From Aliihoeflea sp. 40Bstr573 (GTDB taxonomy: Bacteria > Pseudomonadota > Alphaproteobacteria > Rhizobiales > Rhizobiaceae), in the NCBI RefSeq assembly GCF_024105655.1, contig NZ_JAAAMH010000004.1, positions 124,001 to 188,000 of the forward strand: 64,000 bases of DNA, read 5' to 3'. A program made the translations under genes and the position numbers. Below, piece after piece: positions 16,256-25,582 of the stretch (position 1 is the stretch's first letter; every line of letters starts with the position of its first letter). The notes beneath the pieces were generated by a model that was not told where the DNA came from, made no database searches, and saw nothing but the letters and a program-made list of their open reading frames with translations.

Positions 16256-16668
16256 CCGCAGCACGCAACACCGCCCTTTTCGGCGCAGCCCTCGCGGTCG
16301 CCACGGCGGCAATCGCCGTCGACCATGTCAATCATCCGGTGCAGCGGGCGGCGGCACCCGTCGTGGGCCAGACGCAATCGGGCGCGGCCCCTTGCGCCGC
16401 CGCCGCACCATGCGCGGCTGCAGCGCCCTGTGCCGCGGCAGCCCCATGCGCTGCCGGTGCGCCCCTCGCCGCGCCTCCGCCGCCGCCTGCGCAAGCGCCG
16501 GGCGCCGCCGCCACCCCTTGCGCAGCGGCCGCGCCACAAGCCCTGCGCGCGCCGCCCCCACCCCCTGCCGCACCACCGGCAGAAGTCCCGCAGCTCGCGC
16601 CCCCGCCGCCTCCGCCGGCACCGCTGCCGGACCCGAACGCGGAAGCGCCCGACCTCGTGGTGGAATGA
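16252..16668 (+). CDS. Pro/Ala-rich envelope protein with hexad PCAAAA cysteine repeat, unknown function
   Basis: A 138-residue protein not recognised as any named family. Residues 7-24 form a hydrophobic segment that could be an uncleaved anchor or signal. After residue 40 the chain is nearly all Pro and Ala, with cysteines at 48, 54, 60 and 66 at exact six-residue spacing (unit PCAAAA), and one more at 90. Proline runs follow (five or six in a row), then an acidic tail ending DLVVE. The start overlaps the transporter stop (ATGA) and the stop overlaps the next start, so it is read as part of the operon. A thiol-bearing periplasmic stalk acting with the rhodanese and transporter is an attractive inference, not shown. 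Confidence 0.7.
   Translation: MTAARNTALFGAALAVATAAIAVDHVNHPVQRAAAPVVGQTQSGAAPCAAAAPCAAAAPCAAAAPCAAGAPLAAPPPPPAQAPGAAATPCAAAAPQALRAPPPPPAAPPAEVPQLAPPPPPPAPLPDPNAEAPDLVVE
16390..16455 (+). repeat. Degenerate 18-bp repeats encoding PCAAAA
   Basis: Four consecutive units encode P-C-A-A-A/G. The DNA units differ at synonymous positions (for example CCTTGCGCC, CCATGCGCG, CCCTGTGCC, CCATGCGCT), so the repeat seems kept at protein level rather than being fresh slippage. Confidence 0.75.
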
Positions 16669-17249
16669 TCGTGACCGACGCCAAGGCCCGAGCGCTGGAA
16701 GAAATCGCCTTCTGCGAGGCGCTTCTCGCCAAGGGCGGGCAGAATGTCCTGACGGAGACCTTCCGCGAAACATCCGGCGTAACGGTCTGGGATCACTACC
16801 CCCCGGGTGACGTCTTCGATCCAGTGTCGGGAGCGCAGTGGTTCTATCACTGCCACCCCGCGGAAGAGGGCGCGTCCGAGCACGGTCATTTCCACTGCTT
16901 CCTGCGCCCGGATGGTGTCGATGGTCCCATCCATCACCTGGCGGCCATAGGCGTCGACCCCTTCGGAAAACTCCTGCGCATCTTCACCGTCAACCAGTGG
17001 GTCGTCGGCGACGACTGGCTCGACGCGGACCGGACGATCCCGCTCGCCCGCCGCTTCGACATGCAGATGCCGCGCCCTTCCTATCTGGTAAACCGGTGGC
17101 TGACTGCCGTCTTCGCCGCTTATGAAGACGAGATCGCCAAGCTGATCGCCGAACGCGACCGCATGCTGGCTGCCCACACGCCCCCGTCCGGCATCGCCGC
17201 GCGAGAGGACCGCGCGCTCGAAGTGACGTCGGAACTGGACCTGCGGTGA
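16665..17249 (+). CDS. Conserved His/Cys-rich protein, unknown function (DUF6969-like)
   Basis: A 194-residue soluble protein with no signal peptide. The ATG at 16665 overlaps the upstream stop; a GTG two codons later is possible. Its middle carries a dense cluster QWFYHCHPAEEGASEHGHFH followed by CFLRPDG, then HHLAAIGVDPFG. The H-C-H and E-H-G-H-F-H-C runs look like a metal-binding site. I associate this pattern with an uncharacterised family (possibly DUF6969), but from memory only. It is translationally coupled to the Cys-repeat protein and lies in the sulfur/thiol cluster. Enzymatic function cannot be stated; a mononuclear metal site is an inference from the histidines. Confidence 0.7.
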   Translation: MIVTDAKARALEEIAFCEALLAKGGQNVLTETFRETSGVTVWDHYPPGDVFDPVSGAQWFYHCHPAEEGASEHGHFHCFLRPDGVDGPIHHLAAIGVDPFGKLLRIFTVNQWVVGDDWLDADRTIPLARRFDMQMPRPSYLVNRWLTAVFAAYEDEIAKLIAERDRMLAAHTPPSGIAAREDRALEVTSELDLR

Positions 17250-17280
17250 TCGGATCGCGCCCTGCGCGCGTAACTGGGAA

Positions 17281-17658
17281 ATGACGCACAAGCAAACTCC
17301 CTCGATCACCGCCTGGTACGATTCCGGCTGCCCGCTGTGCCGGCGCGAAATTGCAGCTTTGCGTAAGCTCGACAAGGCCGGAAACATTGCGTTCGTCGAT
17401 CTGATGAATGCGGGTTCCTGCCCGCTCGATCGCCAGGAATTGCTCGCCCGCTTTCACGTGCGCGAGAACGGACCGATTCTCTCGGGCGCCGCCGCATTGG
17501 CCGCGCTGTGGCGGCAGATTCCGATCCTGCGACCCTTGGGGCTCGCTGCCCGCAACCGCATCGTGCTGTCGGCGCTGGAGTGGGCTTACCTCGGTTTCCT
17601 GAAAATCAGGCCCCGCCTGCAGTCGCTCGCGCGCCACGCAGATCGCGGCAGGCGATGA
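17281..17658 (+). CDS. DCC family thiol-disulfide oxidoreductase-like protein (DUF393)
   Basis: A 125-residue protein of the DCC/DUF393 type. The family signature is ITAWYDSGCPLCRREIAALR, with a CxxC pair at Cys17 and Cys20 near the N-terminus, as in thioredoxin-like proteins. The middle holds GPILSGAAALAALWRQIP, also typical. DCC proteins are presumed to act on disulfides, but no reaction is proven. The gene follows the His/Cys-rich unknown by 31 bp and overlaps the SDR that follows by four bases (ATGA). Its presence beside the YeeE/rhodanese genes adds another thiol protein to the cluster. Confidence 0.88.
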   Translation: MTHKQTPSITAWYDSGCPLCRREIAALRKLDKAGNIAFVDLMNAGSCPLDRQELLARFHVRENGPILSGAAALAALWRQIPILRPLGLAARNRIVLSALEWAYLGFLKIRPRLQSLARHADRGRR

Positions 17659-18338
17659 GCTTGGCGCTCGTCATCGGGGCAAGCGGCGGCATCGGAGCGG
17701 CGATCGTCAGCCACCTGGAGGCATCCGGCCGCTATCGCCATGTGATCGGCCTGTCGCGTTCCTCCGATCCTGCCCTCGACCTGCTCGACGAATCGACCAT
17801 CGCCACAGCGGCAAAGTCTGTCGCGGCGGCGGGAACGCCCGGTCTCGTGATCGATGCGACCGGCATCCTGTCCGATGTCCGGATGCAGCCTGAGAAGGCG
17901 CTGCGCGCCCTCGACCCGGCCGTCATGACGCGGTCCTTCGCGATCAACGCCATCGGACCCGCGCTCTTGATGAAGCATTTCCTGCCGCTTTTCCCCCGTG
18001 ACCGGCGATCCGCCTTCGCCACGCTTTCGGCGAAGGTCGGAAGCGCCGCGGACAATCGTCTTGGCGGCTGGTACAGCTACCGTGCGTCGAAAGCCGCTCT
18101 CAACCAGCTCGTCCGCACCGCGTCCATCGAGCTTCGGCGCACGCATCCGCAGGCGATCTGCGTCGCCATTCATCCAGGCACGGTCGCGACCCGGCTGTCG
18201 CAGCCGTTCCAGAAATCCGGCCTTGAAGTGCTGACGCCTGCGCGCGCCGCCGCCGAGTTGATCGAAGGTCTCGACAGGATCACGCCGGGCGACAGCGGCG
18301 GCTTTTTCGACCGCCACGGCACGCCACTTCCGTTTTGA
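17655..18338 (+). CDS. SDR family oxidoreductase (C-factor/CsgA-like)
   Basis: A 227-residue short-chain dehydrogenase. The cofactor motif GASGGIG is at residues 8-14 and the catalytic Tyr142-x3-Lys146 lies in YRASKAALNQL; a Ser at about 125 (ATLSAKVGS) completes the triad. The pattern DNRLGGWYSYRASKAAL is typical of the small C-factor-like SDR subgroup found next to DCC proteins. The start overlaps the DCC stop (ATGA), so they are co-translated. The substrate is unknown. It ends 1 bp from the convergent DUF1737 gene with no visible terminator between them. Confidence 0.9.
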   Translation: MSLALVIGASGGIGAAIVSHLEASGRYRHVIGLSRSSDPALDLLDESTIATAAKSVAAAGTPGLVIDATGILSDVRMQPEKALRALDPAVMTRSFAINAIGPALLMKHFLPLFPRDRRSAFATLSAKVGSAADNRLGGWYSYRASKAALNQLVRTASIELRRTHPQAICVAIHPGTVATRLSQPFQKSGLEVLTPARAAAELIEGLDRITPGDSGGFFDRHGTPLPF

Positions 18339-18339
18339 G

Positions 18340-18546
18340 CTACTGCTCGCCAAGCTTCATGGAAGGGTCGTATTCGACGCCCGGCACGTCCTTGACCACC
18401 GCCTGACCGCAGCGCATCGCCTTGGCTTGCGCATCATAGGCATAGGTCGGCGAACCGTAGAGGTGCCAGCCCTTGGCGAGCGCGTTGGACACCTTGTGGC
18501 AGAAGCTCGAATCGTCGGGCCCGGTCAACAATCGATAAAGCCGCAT
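18340..18546 (-). CDS. DUF1737 domain protein
   Basis: A 68-residue protein. It begins MRLYRLLTGPDDSSFCHKVS and continues NALAKGWHLYGSPTYAYD, the signature of DUF1737, a small domain frequent in alphaproteobacteria and thought to bind nothing known. Family members are often single-domain proteins of this size. It is convergent with the SDR at 17655. Upstream, a 41-bp gap separates it from the CitE-like lyase on the same strand, so the two may be co-transcribed. Function unknown. Confidence 0.85.
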   Translation of the reverse strand: MRLYRLLTGPDDSSFCHKVSNALAKGWHLYGSPTYAYDAQAKAMRCGQAVVKDVPGVEYDPSMKLGEQ

Positions 18547-18587
18547 CGTACTTTCCTATTTTTGGAGCGAAATGCGCCGAACCGGGC

Positions 18588-19457
18588 TCATTTCGCTTCA
18601 GCCTTGGCGAGCAGTCGCTCGGCCTGTTCAAGATGAAGCCGCTCGACCATCTTCCCGCCGAGCGAAATGACGCCCGCGTCGCGGTTTTCCGGCAAGGCGA
18701 AGGCCGCGCGGATGGCTTCGGCTTCGAAAACCGCGTCCTCGCCCGGCGAGAACGCCGCATTCGCCGGGTCGATCTGGGCGGGGTGGATCAGCGTCTTGCC
18801 GTCGAAGCCCATATTCGCGCCCTCGCGGCATTCCGCGGCGAAGGCATCCAGATTGCGGAAATCGTTTGAAACGCCGTCCAGAACGTCGAGCCCGCCGGCA
18901 CGCGCGGCGAGCACCATCTGCATCAGCCACGGCACGAGGTAGCGCCGGTCCGGCGTTGCCAGGACGCCGGTATCCTTGACGAGGTCGTTGGTGCCGGCGA
19001 CGAGGCAGGCGAGCCGCGCCGCATTGTCCCGCCCGAGTTCGGCGATGGCGCCGAGGTTGAGCATGGCGCGCGGCGTTTCGATCATCGCCCACAGCCAGCA
19101 TTCCGTATCGCCCCGGTCGAGCAGCCGGTCGGCATCGAGCACGTCGCGCGGCCCGTCCACCTTGGGCAGCAGCACCGCGTCGGGCGAAGCCTCACGCGCG
19201 GCGCGCAGATCGTCCCGGCCCCACTCGGTCGAAAGCGCATTGATGCGCAGCACCGTCTCCTTCATCCCGGCACCGCGCGCGGCGATGAACCGGCAGGCCG
19301 CCTCCCGCGCCTCGACCTTCTGCGAAGGTGCGACCGCGTCCTCGAGGTCGATCACCACCGCATCGCAGGAAAGCGTCGCGATCTTGGCGAGCGCCTTGGC
19401 ATTGGTGGCAGGCACGTAAAGCACCGAGCGGCGCGGGCGGAGGGGTCGCATGGTCAT
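18588..19457 (-). CDS. HpcH/HpaI-CitE family CoA-ester lyase
   Basis: A 289-residue TIM-barrel lyase of the CitE group. Typical motifs are RRSVLYVPATNAKALAKIA at the N-terminus (CoA site), DAVVIDLEDAV (metal/substrate acid), VLLPKVDGPRDV, WAMIETPRAM, LVAGTNDLVKDTG and the C-terminal GFDGKTLIHPAQID. Such enzymes cleave citramalyl-, malyl- or methylmalyl-CoA. The start at 19457 has an in-frame ATG two codons later as an alternative. It diverges from an FAD oxidoreductase at 19547. A citramalyl-CoA lyase role would fit the C5-acid CoA cluster at 52.7-58 kb, but the two loci are 33 kb apart, so this link is speculative. Confidence 0.9.
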   Translation of the reverse strand: MTMRPLRPRRSVLYVPATNAKALAKIATLSCDAVVIDLEDAVAPSQKVEAREAACRFIAARGAGMKETVLRINALSTEWGRDDLRAAREASPDAVLLPKVDGPRDVLDADRLLDRGDTECWLWAMIETPRAMLNLGAIAELGRDNAARLACLVAGTNDLVKDTGVLATPDRRYLVPWLMQMVLAARAGGLDVLDGVSNDFRNLDAFAAECREGANMGFDGKTLIHPAQIDPANAAFSPGEDAVFEAEAIRAAFALPENRDAGVISLGGKMVERLHLEQAERLLAKAEAK

Positions 19458-19546
19458 GTCGCTTTGTGGCCCGGCAGGGCGGCGGCTGCAAGGGCTTGCC
19501 CACACCGCCCGAACCTGATTCCTTTCCCCCAAACGGGAATCCATTC

Positions 19547-20713
19547 ATGCACCGCGACATCGTCATCATCGGAGGCGCGATCGTCGGCGCCTCCATCGCC
19601 TGGTTCCTGCGCGAGGAAGGATATCGCGGGACGATCGCGGTGATCGAGCGCGACCCGAGTTTTGCCAGGGCCGCGACGACACTCTCCTGCGCTTCGATCC
19701 GCCAGCAATTCTCGATCCCTGAAAACATCCGACTGTCGCGTTTCACCCTTCAGTTCTTCCGCGAGCTTCAGGCCCGGTTCGGCGCGTCGGCCGATATCGG
19801 ATTTCGCGAGAAGGGCTATCTCATTCTCGCCAGCGCGGAAGGCGGCGACATCCTTGCCGCCAATCATCAGGTGCAGATGGCGGAGGGCGCCGACATCGCG
19901 CTCCTTTCAGCTTCCGATCTCAAGGCCCGCTTCGCATGGCTTTCGGCGGACGGCATCACGGCCGGCGCTTATGGCCGCAGCGGCGAGGGCTGGTTCGACG
20001 CCCACGCGCTGCTCTCCCTGCTACGCACCGCACTGAAATCCCGCGACATCGACCTCGTCCGCGGCGAAGTCACTGCCATAGACCGAGCCGGGGAGCGGAT
20101 CGATGGCGTCACGCTAGCCGATGGCACGACCCTTCAGGCGGGCCTGGTCATCAATGCCGCCGGCCCGAATGCCGGGCATGTCGCGGCGCTTGCCGGCCTC
20201 GCGCTCCCGGTCGAGCCGCGCAAGCGCTCGGTCTTCGTCTTCGAGGCTGCGGATCGCTTCGATGACATGCCGCTTCTGGTCGACCCCTCCGGCGTCTATG
20301 TCCGGCCGGAAGGCTCGGTCTACATCACTGGCGGGGCCGAAGACGCCGCGACGGACGGCGCGGCCGATCCCGCCGATTTCGAGCCCGACTGGCCGCTTTT
20401 CGAGGACGTGATCTGGCCGGTTCTCGCCGCCCGAATCCCAGCCTTCGAGGCGTTGAAGCCCGGCCGCGCCTGGGCGGGTCACTACGACTACAACACCCTC
20501 GACCAGAACGCCGTCATCGGCCCGCGTCCCGGGGTCGAGAATTTCCTTTTCGCCAACGGCTTTTCCGGCCATGGCCTGCAGCAGGCGCCAGCGGTCGGCA
20601 AGGCGCTCGCCGAATGGATCGTCCACGGTGAATACCGCACGGTCGACTGCACCGCCTTCGGCTATGGACGGATCGCGGAAAATCGTCCCTTCCGCGAGTT
20701 GAACGTGATCTGA
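19547..20713 (+). CDS. FAD-dependent oxidoreductase (DadA/glycine oxidase-like)
   Basis: A 388-residue flavoprotein of the DAO family. The dinucleotide-binding motif [17 protein letters not shown] starts at residue 4, followed by AVIERD; the FAD motif near the C-terminus is [20 protein letters not shown], typical of amino-acid or amine oxidases and dehydrogenases. Other conserved blocks are [12 protein letters not shown] and EKGYLILAS. Likely reactions are oxidative deamination or demethylation of a secondary or D-amino acid, with electrons passed to the respiratory chain or oxygen. The first ATG of the conserved region is used. It diverges from the CitE-like lyase, with no operator seen. Confidence 0.9.
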   Translation: MHRDIVIIGGAIVGASIAWFLREEGYRGTIAVIERDPSFARAATTLSCASIRQQFSIPENIRLSRFTLQFFRELQARFGASADIGFREKGYLILASAEGGDILAANHQVQMAEGADIALLSASDLKARFAWLSADGITAGAYGRSGEGWFDAHALLSLLRTALKSRDIDLVRGEVTAIDRAGERIDGVTLADGTTLQAGLVINAAGPNAGHVAALAGLALPVEPRKRSVFVFEAADRFDDMPLLVDPSGVYVRPEGSVYITGGAEDAATDGAADPADFEPDWPLFEDVIWPVLAARIPAFEALKPGRAWAGHYDYNTLDQNAVIGPRPGVENFLFANGFSGHGLQQAPAVGKALAEWIVHGEYRTVDCTAFGYGRIAENRPFRELNVI

Positions 20714-20783
20714 GAATCTTTGCGTTGCCTGTTTCCATTGTGTAAGGAAGCGCAACAATCGCAACGAATACGGACTTCGGAAG

Positions 20784-21389
20784 ATGGAAAAGTTCACCAA
20801 ACTGACGGGCGTCGCCGCGCCCCTGCCCATCGTCAATGTCGACACCGACATGATCATTCCGAAGGACTATCTGAAGACGATCAAGCGCACCGGCCTGTCC
20901 AAGGGCCTTTTCGCCGAAATGCGCTTCAACGAGGACGGCTCGGAGAACCCGGATTTCGTCCTCAACAAGCCGGCCTATCGCAACGCGCAAATTCTCGTTG
21001 CGGGTGACAATTTCGGTTGCGGCTCGTCTCGTGAGCATGCCCCGTGGGCGCTGCTGGACTTTGGCATTCGCTGCGTGATCTCCACCTCATTCGCCGACAT
21101 CTTCTACAACAACTGCTTCAAGAACGGCATCCTGCCGATCACGGTCAGCCCGGAAGACCTCGACAAGCTGATGGACGACGCCTCGCGCGGCGCCAACGCC
21201 ACGCTGACGATCGACCTCGAAGCGTGCGAGATTCGCGGTCCCGACGGCGGCATGATCAAGTTCGACCTCGACGCTTTCAAGCGCCACTGCCTCCTGAACG
21301 GCCTCGACGACATCGGCCTGACCATGGAAAAGGCGCCTTCGATCGAAGGCTTCGAGAAGAGCTACGCCGAGAGTCGTCCCTGGGCCTGA
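20784..21389 (+). CDS. leuD: 3-isopropylmalate dehydratase small subunit
   Basis: A 201-residue protein, the normal length for LeuD. It shows the swivelling-domain motifs [19 protein letters not shown] and the hallmark [17 protein letters not shown] that positions substrate against the iron-sulfur cluster of the LeuC partner. It isomerises 2- to 3-isopropylmalate in leucine biosynthesis in the cytoplasm. leuC is not in this window, as is common in alphaproteobacteria where the subunits are apart. It heads a same-strand run leuD-DUF2798-fbp-leuB; in rhizobia leuD and leuB are usually near each other. No leader peptide or riboswitch is evident in the 70 bp upstream. Confidence 0.97.
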   Translation: MEKFTKLTGVAAPLPIVNVDTDMIIPKDYLKTIKRTGLSKGLFAEMRFNEDGSENPDFVLNKPAYRNAQILVAGDNFGCGSSREHAPWALLDFGIRCVISTSFADIFYNNCFKNGILPITVSPEDLDKLMDDASRGANATLTIDLEACEIRGPDGGMIKFDLDAFKRHCLLNGLDDIGLTMEKAPSIEGFEKSYAESRPWA

Positions 21390-21397
21390 TCGCGCGC

Positions 21398-21637
21398 ATG
21401 ACCCCTTTCGTTCCCAAGCGGCTGGAACAGATCGCGTTCGGCCTGTTCCTCACCTTCTTCATGACCTTCATCATCACCGGCATTTCGACGGTTCTCGCCG
21501 TTGGCGCCGATGCGCCGGGACTTGCGGGCCTCTGGTTCCGGGCCTGGATGTCCTCCTGGGCCGTCGCCTTCCCCGCCGTCCTCGTCGTCGCGCCATTCGT
21601 GCGCCGCATCCTGCGGGTCATCGTCCGTCCCGCCTGA
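21398..21637 (+). CDS. DUF2798 small membrane protein
   Basis: A 79-residue protein with two hydrophobic segments: [21 protein letters not shown] and the C-terminal [20 protein letters not shown]-like stretch. The spacing and the terminal APxVRRI element match DUF2798, a family of two-helix membrane proteins of unknown role. The start is the ATG at 21398, eight bases after the leuD stop, so it is probably in the same transcript. No catalytic residues are apparent. Such small proteins are often missed in annotation. Confidence 0.8.
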   Translation: MTPFVPKRLEQIAFGLFLTFFMTFIITGISTVLAVGADAPGLAGLWFRAWMSSWAVAFPAVLVVAPFVRRILRVIVRPA

Positions 21638-21731
21638 ACCGCGAAAAGTCGTCGCCGAGGCGGATTTCCTTGTTCCGTCACGAAAAACGGCTAAACCATC
21701 GCGAAAGCTCTCTAATTCGAGGATCGCACGC

Positions 21732-22781
21732 GTGACGAACCAGACACTGACCCGCTTTCTCGTGGAACAGCAGCGCCAGCAGCAGGCGCTCCCCGCGCAG
21801 CTTCGTCTTTTGATCGAAATCGTCGCACGCGCCTGCAAGGCGATCAGCCATTCGGTAAACAAGGGCGCGCTCGGCGGCATGCTTGGCGATCTCGGCAGCG
21901 AGAACGTGCAGGGCGAGGTCCAGAAGAAGCTCGACGTCATCGCCAACGAAATCCTGCTGGAGGCGAACGAGTGGGGCGGACATCTGGCCGCCATGGCCTC
22001 GGAGGAGATGGAATCGATCTATGCGATTCCGAACCGCTTTCCGCGCGGCGAGTATCTCCTGCTCTTCGATCCGATCGACGGCTCGTCCAACATCGACGTC
22101 GACATCTCGGTCGGGACCATCTTTTCCGTTCTCAAGGCCCCTGCCGGAGCGGAAGGGCGCGAGATCGACGAGAACGACTTCCTGCAGAAGGGCGCGACGC
22201 AGGTCGCAGCCGGCTACGCCATCTACGGCCCGCAGACGCTTCTGGTCCTGACTGTCGGCACCGGCGTCTACGAATTCGCCCTCGACCGCGACATGGGCTC
22301 CTGGCGCATGACGCAGGCCGACATCAAGCTTCCGAAGGGCTATGCCGAATTCGCGATCAACATGTCGAACTACCGCCACTGGGCTCCGCCCGTCCGGCGC
22401 TATGTCGACGAGTGCCTTGCCGGCAAGGAGGGCCCGCGGGCCAAGAACTTCAACATGCGCTGGACCGCCTCCATGGTGGCCGACGTCCACCGCATTTTGA
22501 AGCGCGGCGGCATCTTCATGTATCCCTGGGACGCCCGCAAGCCCGAGACGCCGGGCAAGCTGCGCCTGATGTACGAGGCGAACCCGATGTCCTTCCTGAT
22601 CGAGCAGGCGGGCGGCGCCGCATCCAACGGCCGCACCCGGATCATGGACGTCGAGGCGACGTCCCTCCACCAGCGCGTCGGCGTCGTGCTCGGCGATCCC
22701 GACGAGGTCGAGCGTGTCGTTGCCTACCACCGCGAGGCGGACGAGGTTCCCACGCCCGCTCCGGCCGCGCCGCGGGCCTGA
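21732..22781 (+). CDS. fbp: Class I fructose-1,6-bisphosphatase
   Basis: A 349-residue enzyme read from the GTG at 21732, which has GAGG nine bases upstream. Metal and substrate motifs are intact: ASEEMES (metal site 1), [15 protein letters not shown] (the family signature with catalytic Asp and Glu-region), [15 protein letters not shown], and [20 protein letters not shown] followed by [19 protein letters not shown]. The opening [16 protein letters not shown] resembles proteobacterial class I enzymes. It dephosphorylates fructose-1,6-bisphosphate in gluconeogenesis or the Calvin cycle. No other Calvin genes are present. Its place between leuD and leuB is unusual and may reflect insertion. Confidence 0.95.
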   Translation: MTNQTLTRFLVEQQRQQQALPAQLRLLIEIVARACKAISHSVNKGALGGMLGDLGSENVQGEVQKKLDVIANEILLEANEWGGHLAAMASEEMESIYAIPNRFPRGEYLLLFDPIDGSSNIDVDISVGTIFSVLKAPAGAEGREIDENDFLQKGATQVAAGYAIYGPQTLLVLTVGTGVYEFALDRDMGSWRMTQADIKLPKGYAEFAINMSNYRHWAPPVRRYVDECLAGKEGPRAKNFNMRWTASMVADVHRILKRGGIFMYPWDARKPETPGKLRLMYEANPMSFLIEQAGGAASNGRTRIMDVEATSLHQRVGVVLGDPDEVERVVAYHREADEVPTPAPAAPRA

Positions 22782-22922
22782 TCCCAGGACCGTAAACAGG
22801 CCCTGGACCAGCGCGTAGCTGACGGAAAGGCTGGACGGGCCAGCTCTGGCGCAATATCAGCGTCATCGACGAAAACCTGTCGCATGGTCATCCGTGCGAC
22901 CCGCAAAGTTCGGAGACCCTTC

Positions 22923-24029
<1,107 letters not shown>

Positions 24030-24114
24030 GCCCGGCTTGGGCCGGATTCCAAGCCACGCCCGTTCGGCGCAACAAATGCCTCGCGCATGGCGCAATCCGC
24101 GCCAAAGCGATCCC

Positions 24115-24145
24115 TTCCGGCCGATTGACCCCTGATTGGCCGGAA
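24115..24145. terminator. 11-bp hairpin after leuB
   Basis: TTCCGGCCGAT (24115-24125), loop of 9, ATTGGCCGGAA (24135-24145), with one G-T pair. No T-run follows, so it may be a weak terminator or an mRNA structure in the fpr leader. The rest of the 243-bp gap 24030-24272 shows nothing recognisable. Confidence 0.4.
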
Positions 24146-24272
24146 TGCTATTTCAGCGGCAACCGAGCGCGTCCGCCCGCGGAACTGCTGAAGCGCGAGT
24201 TCATGCAGCAGGAGAGCTGTAACCGGCTTCGGGTGACGACATGCGCAAACCGAACCAGTTTCAAGGATCATC

Positions 24273-25097
24273 ATGCAGCCTGCAGCCATTGCCGTGACGA
24301 GCGACGACGCGGCGCAATACCCCATCCCCGCAAACACCTATGCCGAGCGCGTCGTCTCGGTGACGCACCATACCGACAGCCTGTTCTCGTTTCGCATCAC
24401 GCGGCCGGCCTCGTTCCGCTTCCGCTCGGGCGAATTCGTCATGATCGGACTGCCGAATGCCGAACGCCCGGTCTTCCGCGCCTATTCGATCGCCAGCCCC
24501 GCCTGGGACGAGGAGGTCGAGTTCTATTCGATCAAGGTCGCCGACGGCCCGCTGACCCAGCATCTGCAGAAAATCCAGCCGGGCGACACGGTGCTGATGA
24601 AGCAGAAGTCCACCGGCACGCTCGTGCTCGACGCGCTGACGCCCGCAAAGCGCCTGTGGATGGTCGCGACCGGAACCGGCTTCGCGCCTTGGGCGAGCCT
24701 CCTGCGCGATCCCGAGACCTATGAGAAGTTCGACGAGATCGTCGTCACCAACACCTGCCGCGACGTGGCGGACCTCGCCTATGGCGACCAACTGGTCGCC
24801 TCGCTGGAAGGCGACCCGCTGATCGGTGAGCTGACGGCCGGCCGGGTCAAATATGTGGCCACCACCACGCGCGAGACCTCGCCCCAGATGGGCCGCATCA
24901 CCACGCTGATCGAGAACGGCGAAATTTTCCGCATCGTCGGCTGCGCGCCCTTCGACCGCGCCACCGATCGGGTCATGATCTGCGGATCGATGGCGATGCT
25001 GAAAGACGTCAAGGCGCTGGTCGAGGCGCACGGGCTGGAGGAAGGCTCCAACAACAAGCCGGCCGATTTCGTCGTCGAGCGCGCCTTTGTCGGCTAG
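24273..25097 (+). CDS. fpr: Ferredoxin/flavodoxin--NADP+ reductase
   Basis: A 274-residue FAD enzyme of the bacterial FPR type. The FAD site is VFRAYSIASPAWDEEVEFYS (R-x-Y-S), the phosphate-binding GDTVLMKQKSTGTLVLDAL follows, and the NADP domain shows LWMVATGTGFAPWASLLRDP and VMICGSMAMLKDVKALV. The C-terminal FVVERAFVG is the usual ending in alphaproteobacteria. It moves electrons between NADPH and ferredoxin or flavodoxin, and in rhizobia is linked to oxidative stress defence. It is a single gene with a 243-bp leader; no SoxR or OxyR site could be identified. The EcfG-like promoter of the next gene begins just past its stop. Confidence 0.95.
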   Translation: MQPAAIAVTSDDAAQYPIPANTYAERVVSVTHHTDSLFSFRITRPASFRFRSGEFVMIGLPNAERPVFRAYSIASPAWDEEVEFYSIKVADGPLTQHLQKIQPGDTVLMKQKSTGTLVLDALTPAKRLWMVATGTGFAPWASLLRDPETYEKFDEIVVTNTCRDVADLAYGDQLVASLEGDPLIGELTAGRVKYVATTTRETSPQMGRITTLIENGEIFRIVGCAPFDRATDRVMICGSMAMLKDVKALVEAHGLEEGSNNKPADFVVERAFVG

Positions 25098-25120
25098 TCT
25101 GAAGCCGGCGTGAAACAGCC

Positions 25121-25145
25121 GGAACCGCGGATCGGGCCGCACGTT
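25121..25145 (+). promoter_or_regulatory. EcfG-type (general stress sigma) promoter, exact consensus
   Basis: GGAAC (25121-25125), 16-bp spacer, CGTT (25142-25145). This is the published alphaproteobacterial EcfG consensus GGAAC-N16/17-CGTT. It lies 27 bp upstream of the acidic small protein gene and is followed by an AAGGAGAA ribosome site. Confidence 0.75.
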
Positions 25146-25171
25146 TTCCTTGCATCCCAAGGAGAACGACC

Positions 25172-25579
25172 ATGAAGATCGACGATATCCGCCTCTCGCG
25201 CGCCGCCAATGAAGGCGGTTCGGCTGAAGTTCTGTTGCGCGACGACGATGAGGCGGAAGTCCGCATTTCCTTTTCGCTTCCAGCGTCTGGCGACGGCGGT
25301 CGCGCCAGCCTCCTGGATGAAGCACGCAGCCTCCTCAACTCCGCCATCGAGGCGATCGGCGCCTCGACGGGTTTGCCGGACGGGCTGACGCCGGCGAATG
25401 GCAACGACGAAGTCCCGCTTGATGCACTCGACATGGCTGACGGAGGCCGGCCGTTGGAATCGCTCGAGGAGGACGATGACAATTCCTATCAGGAGCCGGA
25501 CGAGGCCCTGCCCGACGAGCGAGAAGAGCAGGCGCTCGCCGCCGGGCTGGCGCGCGGCCGCTTCGGCGACCCGGCCTGA
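25172..25579 (+). CDS. Acidic hypothetical protein, probable EcfG regulon member
   Basis: A 135-residue protein of no recognised family. It is strongly acidic, with clusters DDDEAEV, LEEDDDNSYQEPDEALPDEREE and a short helical central part (SLLDEARSLLNSAIEAIGAS). There is no signal peptide or membrane segment, so it is likely cytoplasmic. AAGGAGAA is well placed before the ATG, and an exact EcfG promoter lies upstream, suggesting induction in general stress. It converges with a NepR-like small ORF 3 bp downstream, which strengthens the stress link. Function unknown; the residues look more like a binding or chaperone-like protein than an enzyme. Confidence 0.75.
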   Translation: MKIDDIRLSRAANEGGSAEVLLRDDDEAEVRISFSLPASGDGGRASLLDEARSLLNSAIEAIGASTGLPDGLTPANGNDEVPLDALDMADGGRPLESLEEDDDNSYQEPDEALPDEREEQALAAGLARGRFGDPA

Positions 25580-25582
25580 TAT

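Noticed and set aside
16390-16455. Cys/Ala repeat as a microsatellite artefact
   Set aside because: Units differ at synonymous positions while keeping P-C-A-A-A, so simple slippage does not explain it; kept as a coding repeat.
20714-20783. Leucine leader peptide/attenuator before leuD
   Set aside because: The 70-bp gap has no short ORF with leucine codons and no terminator hairpin.
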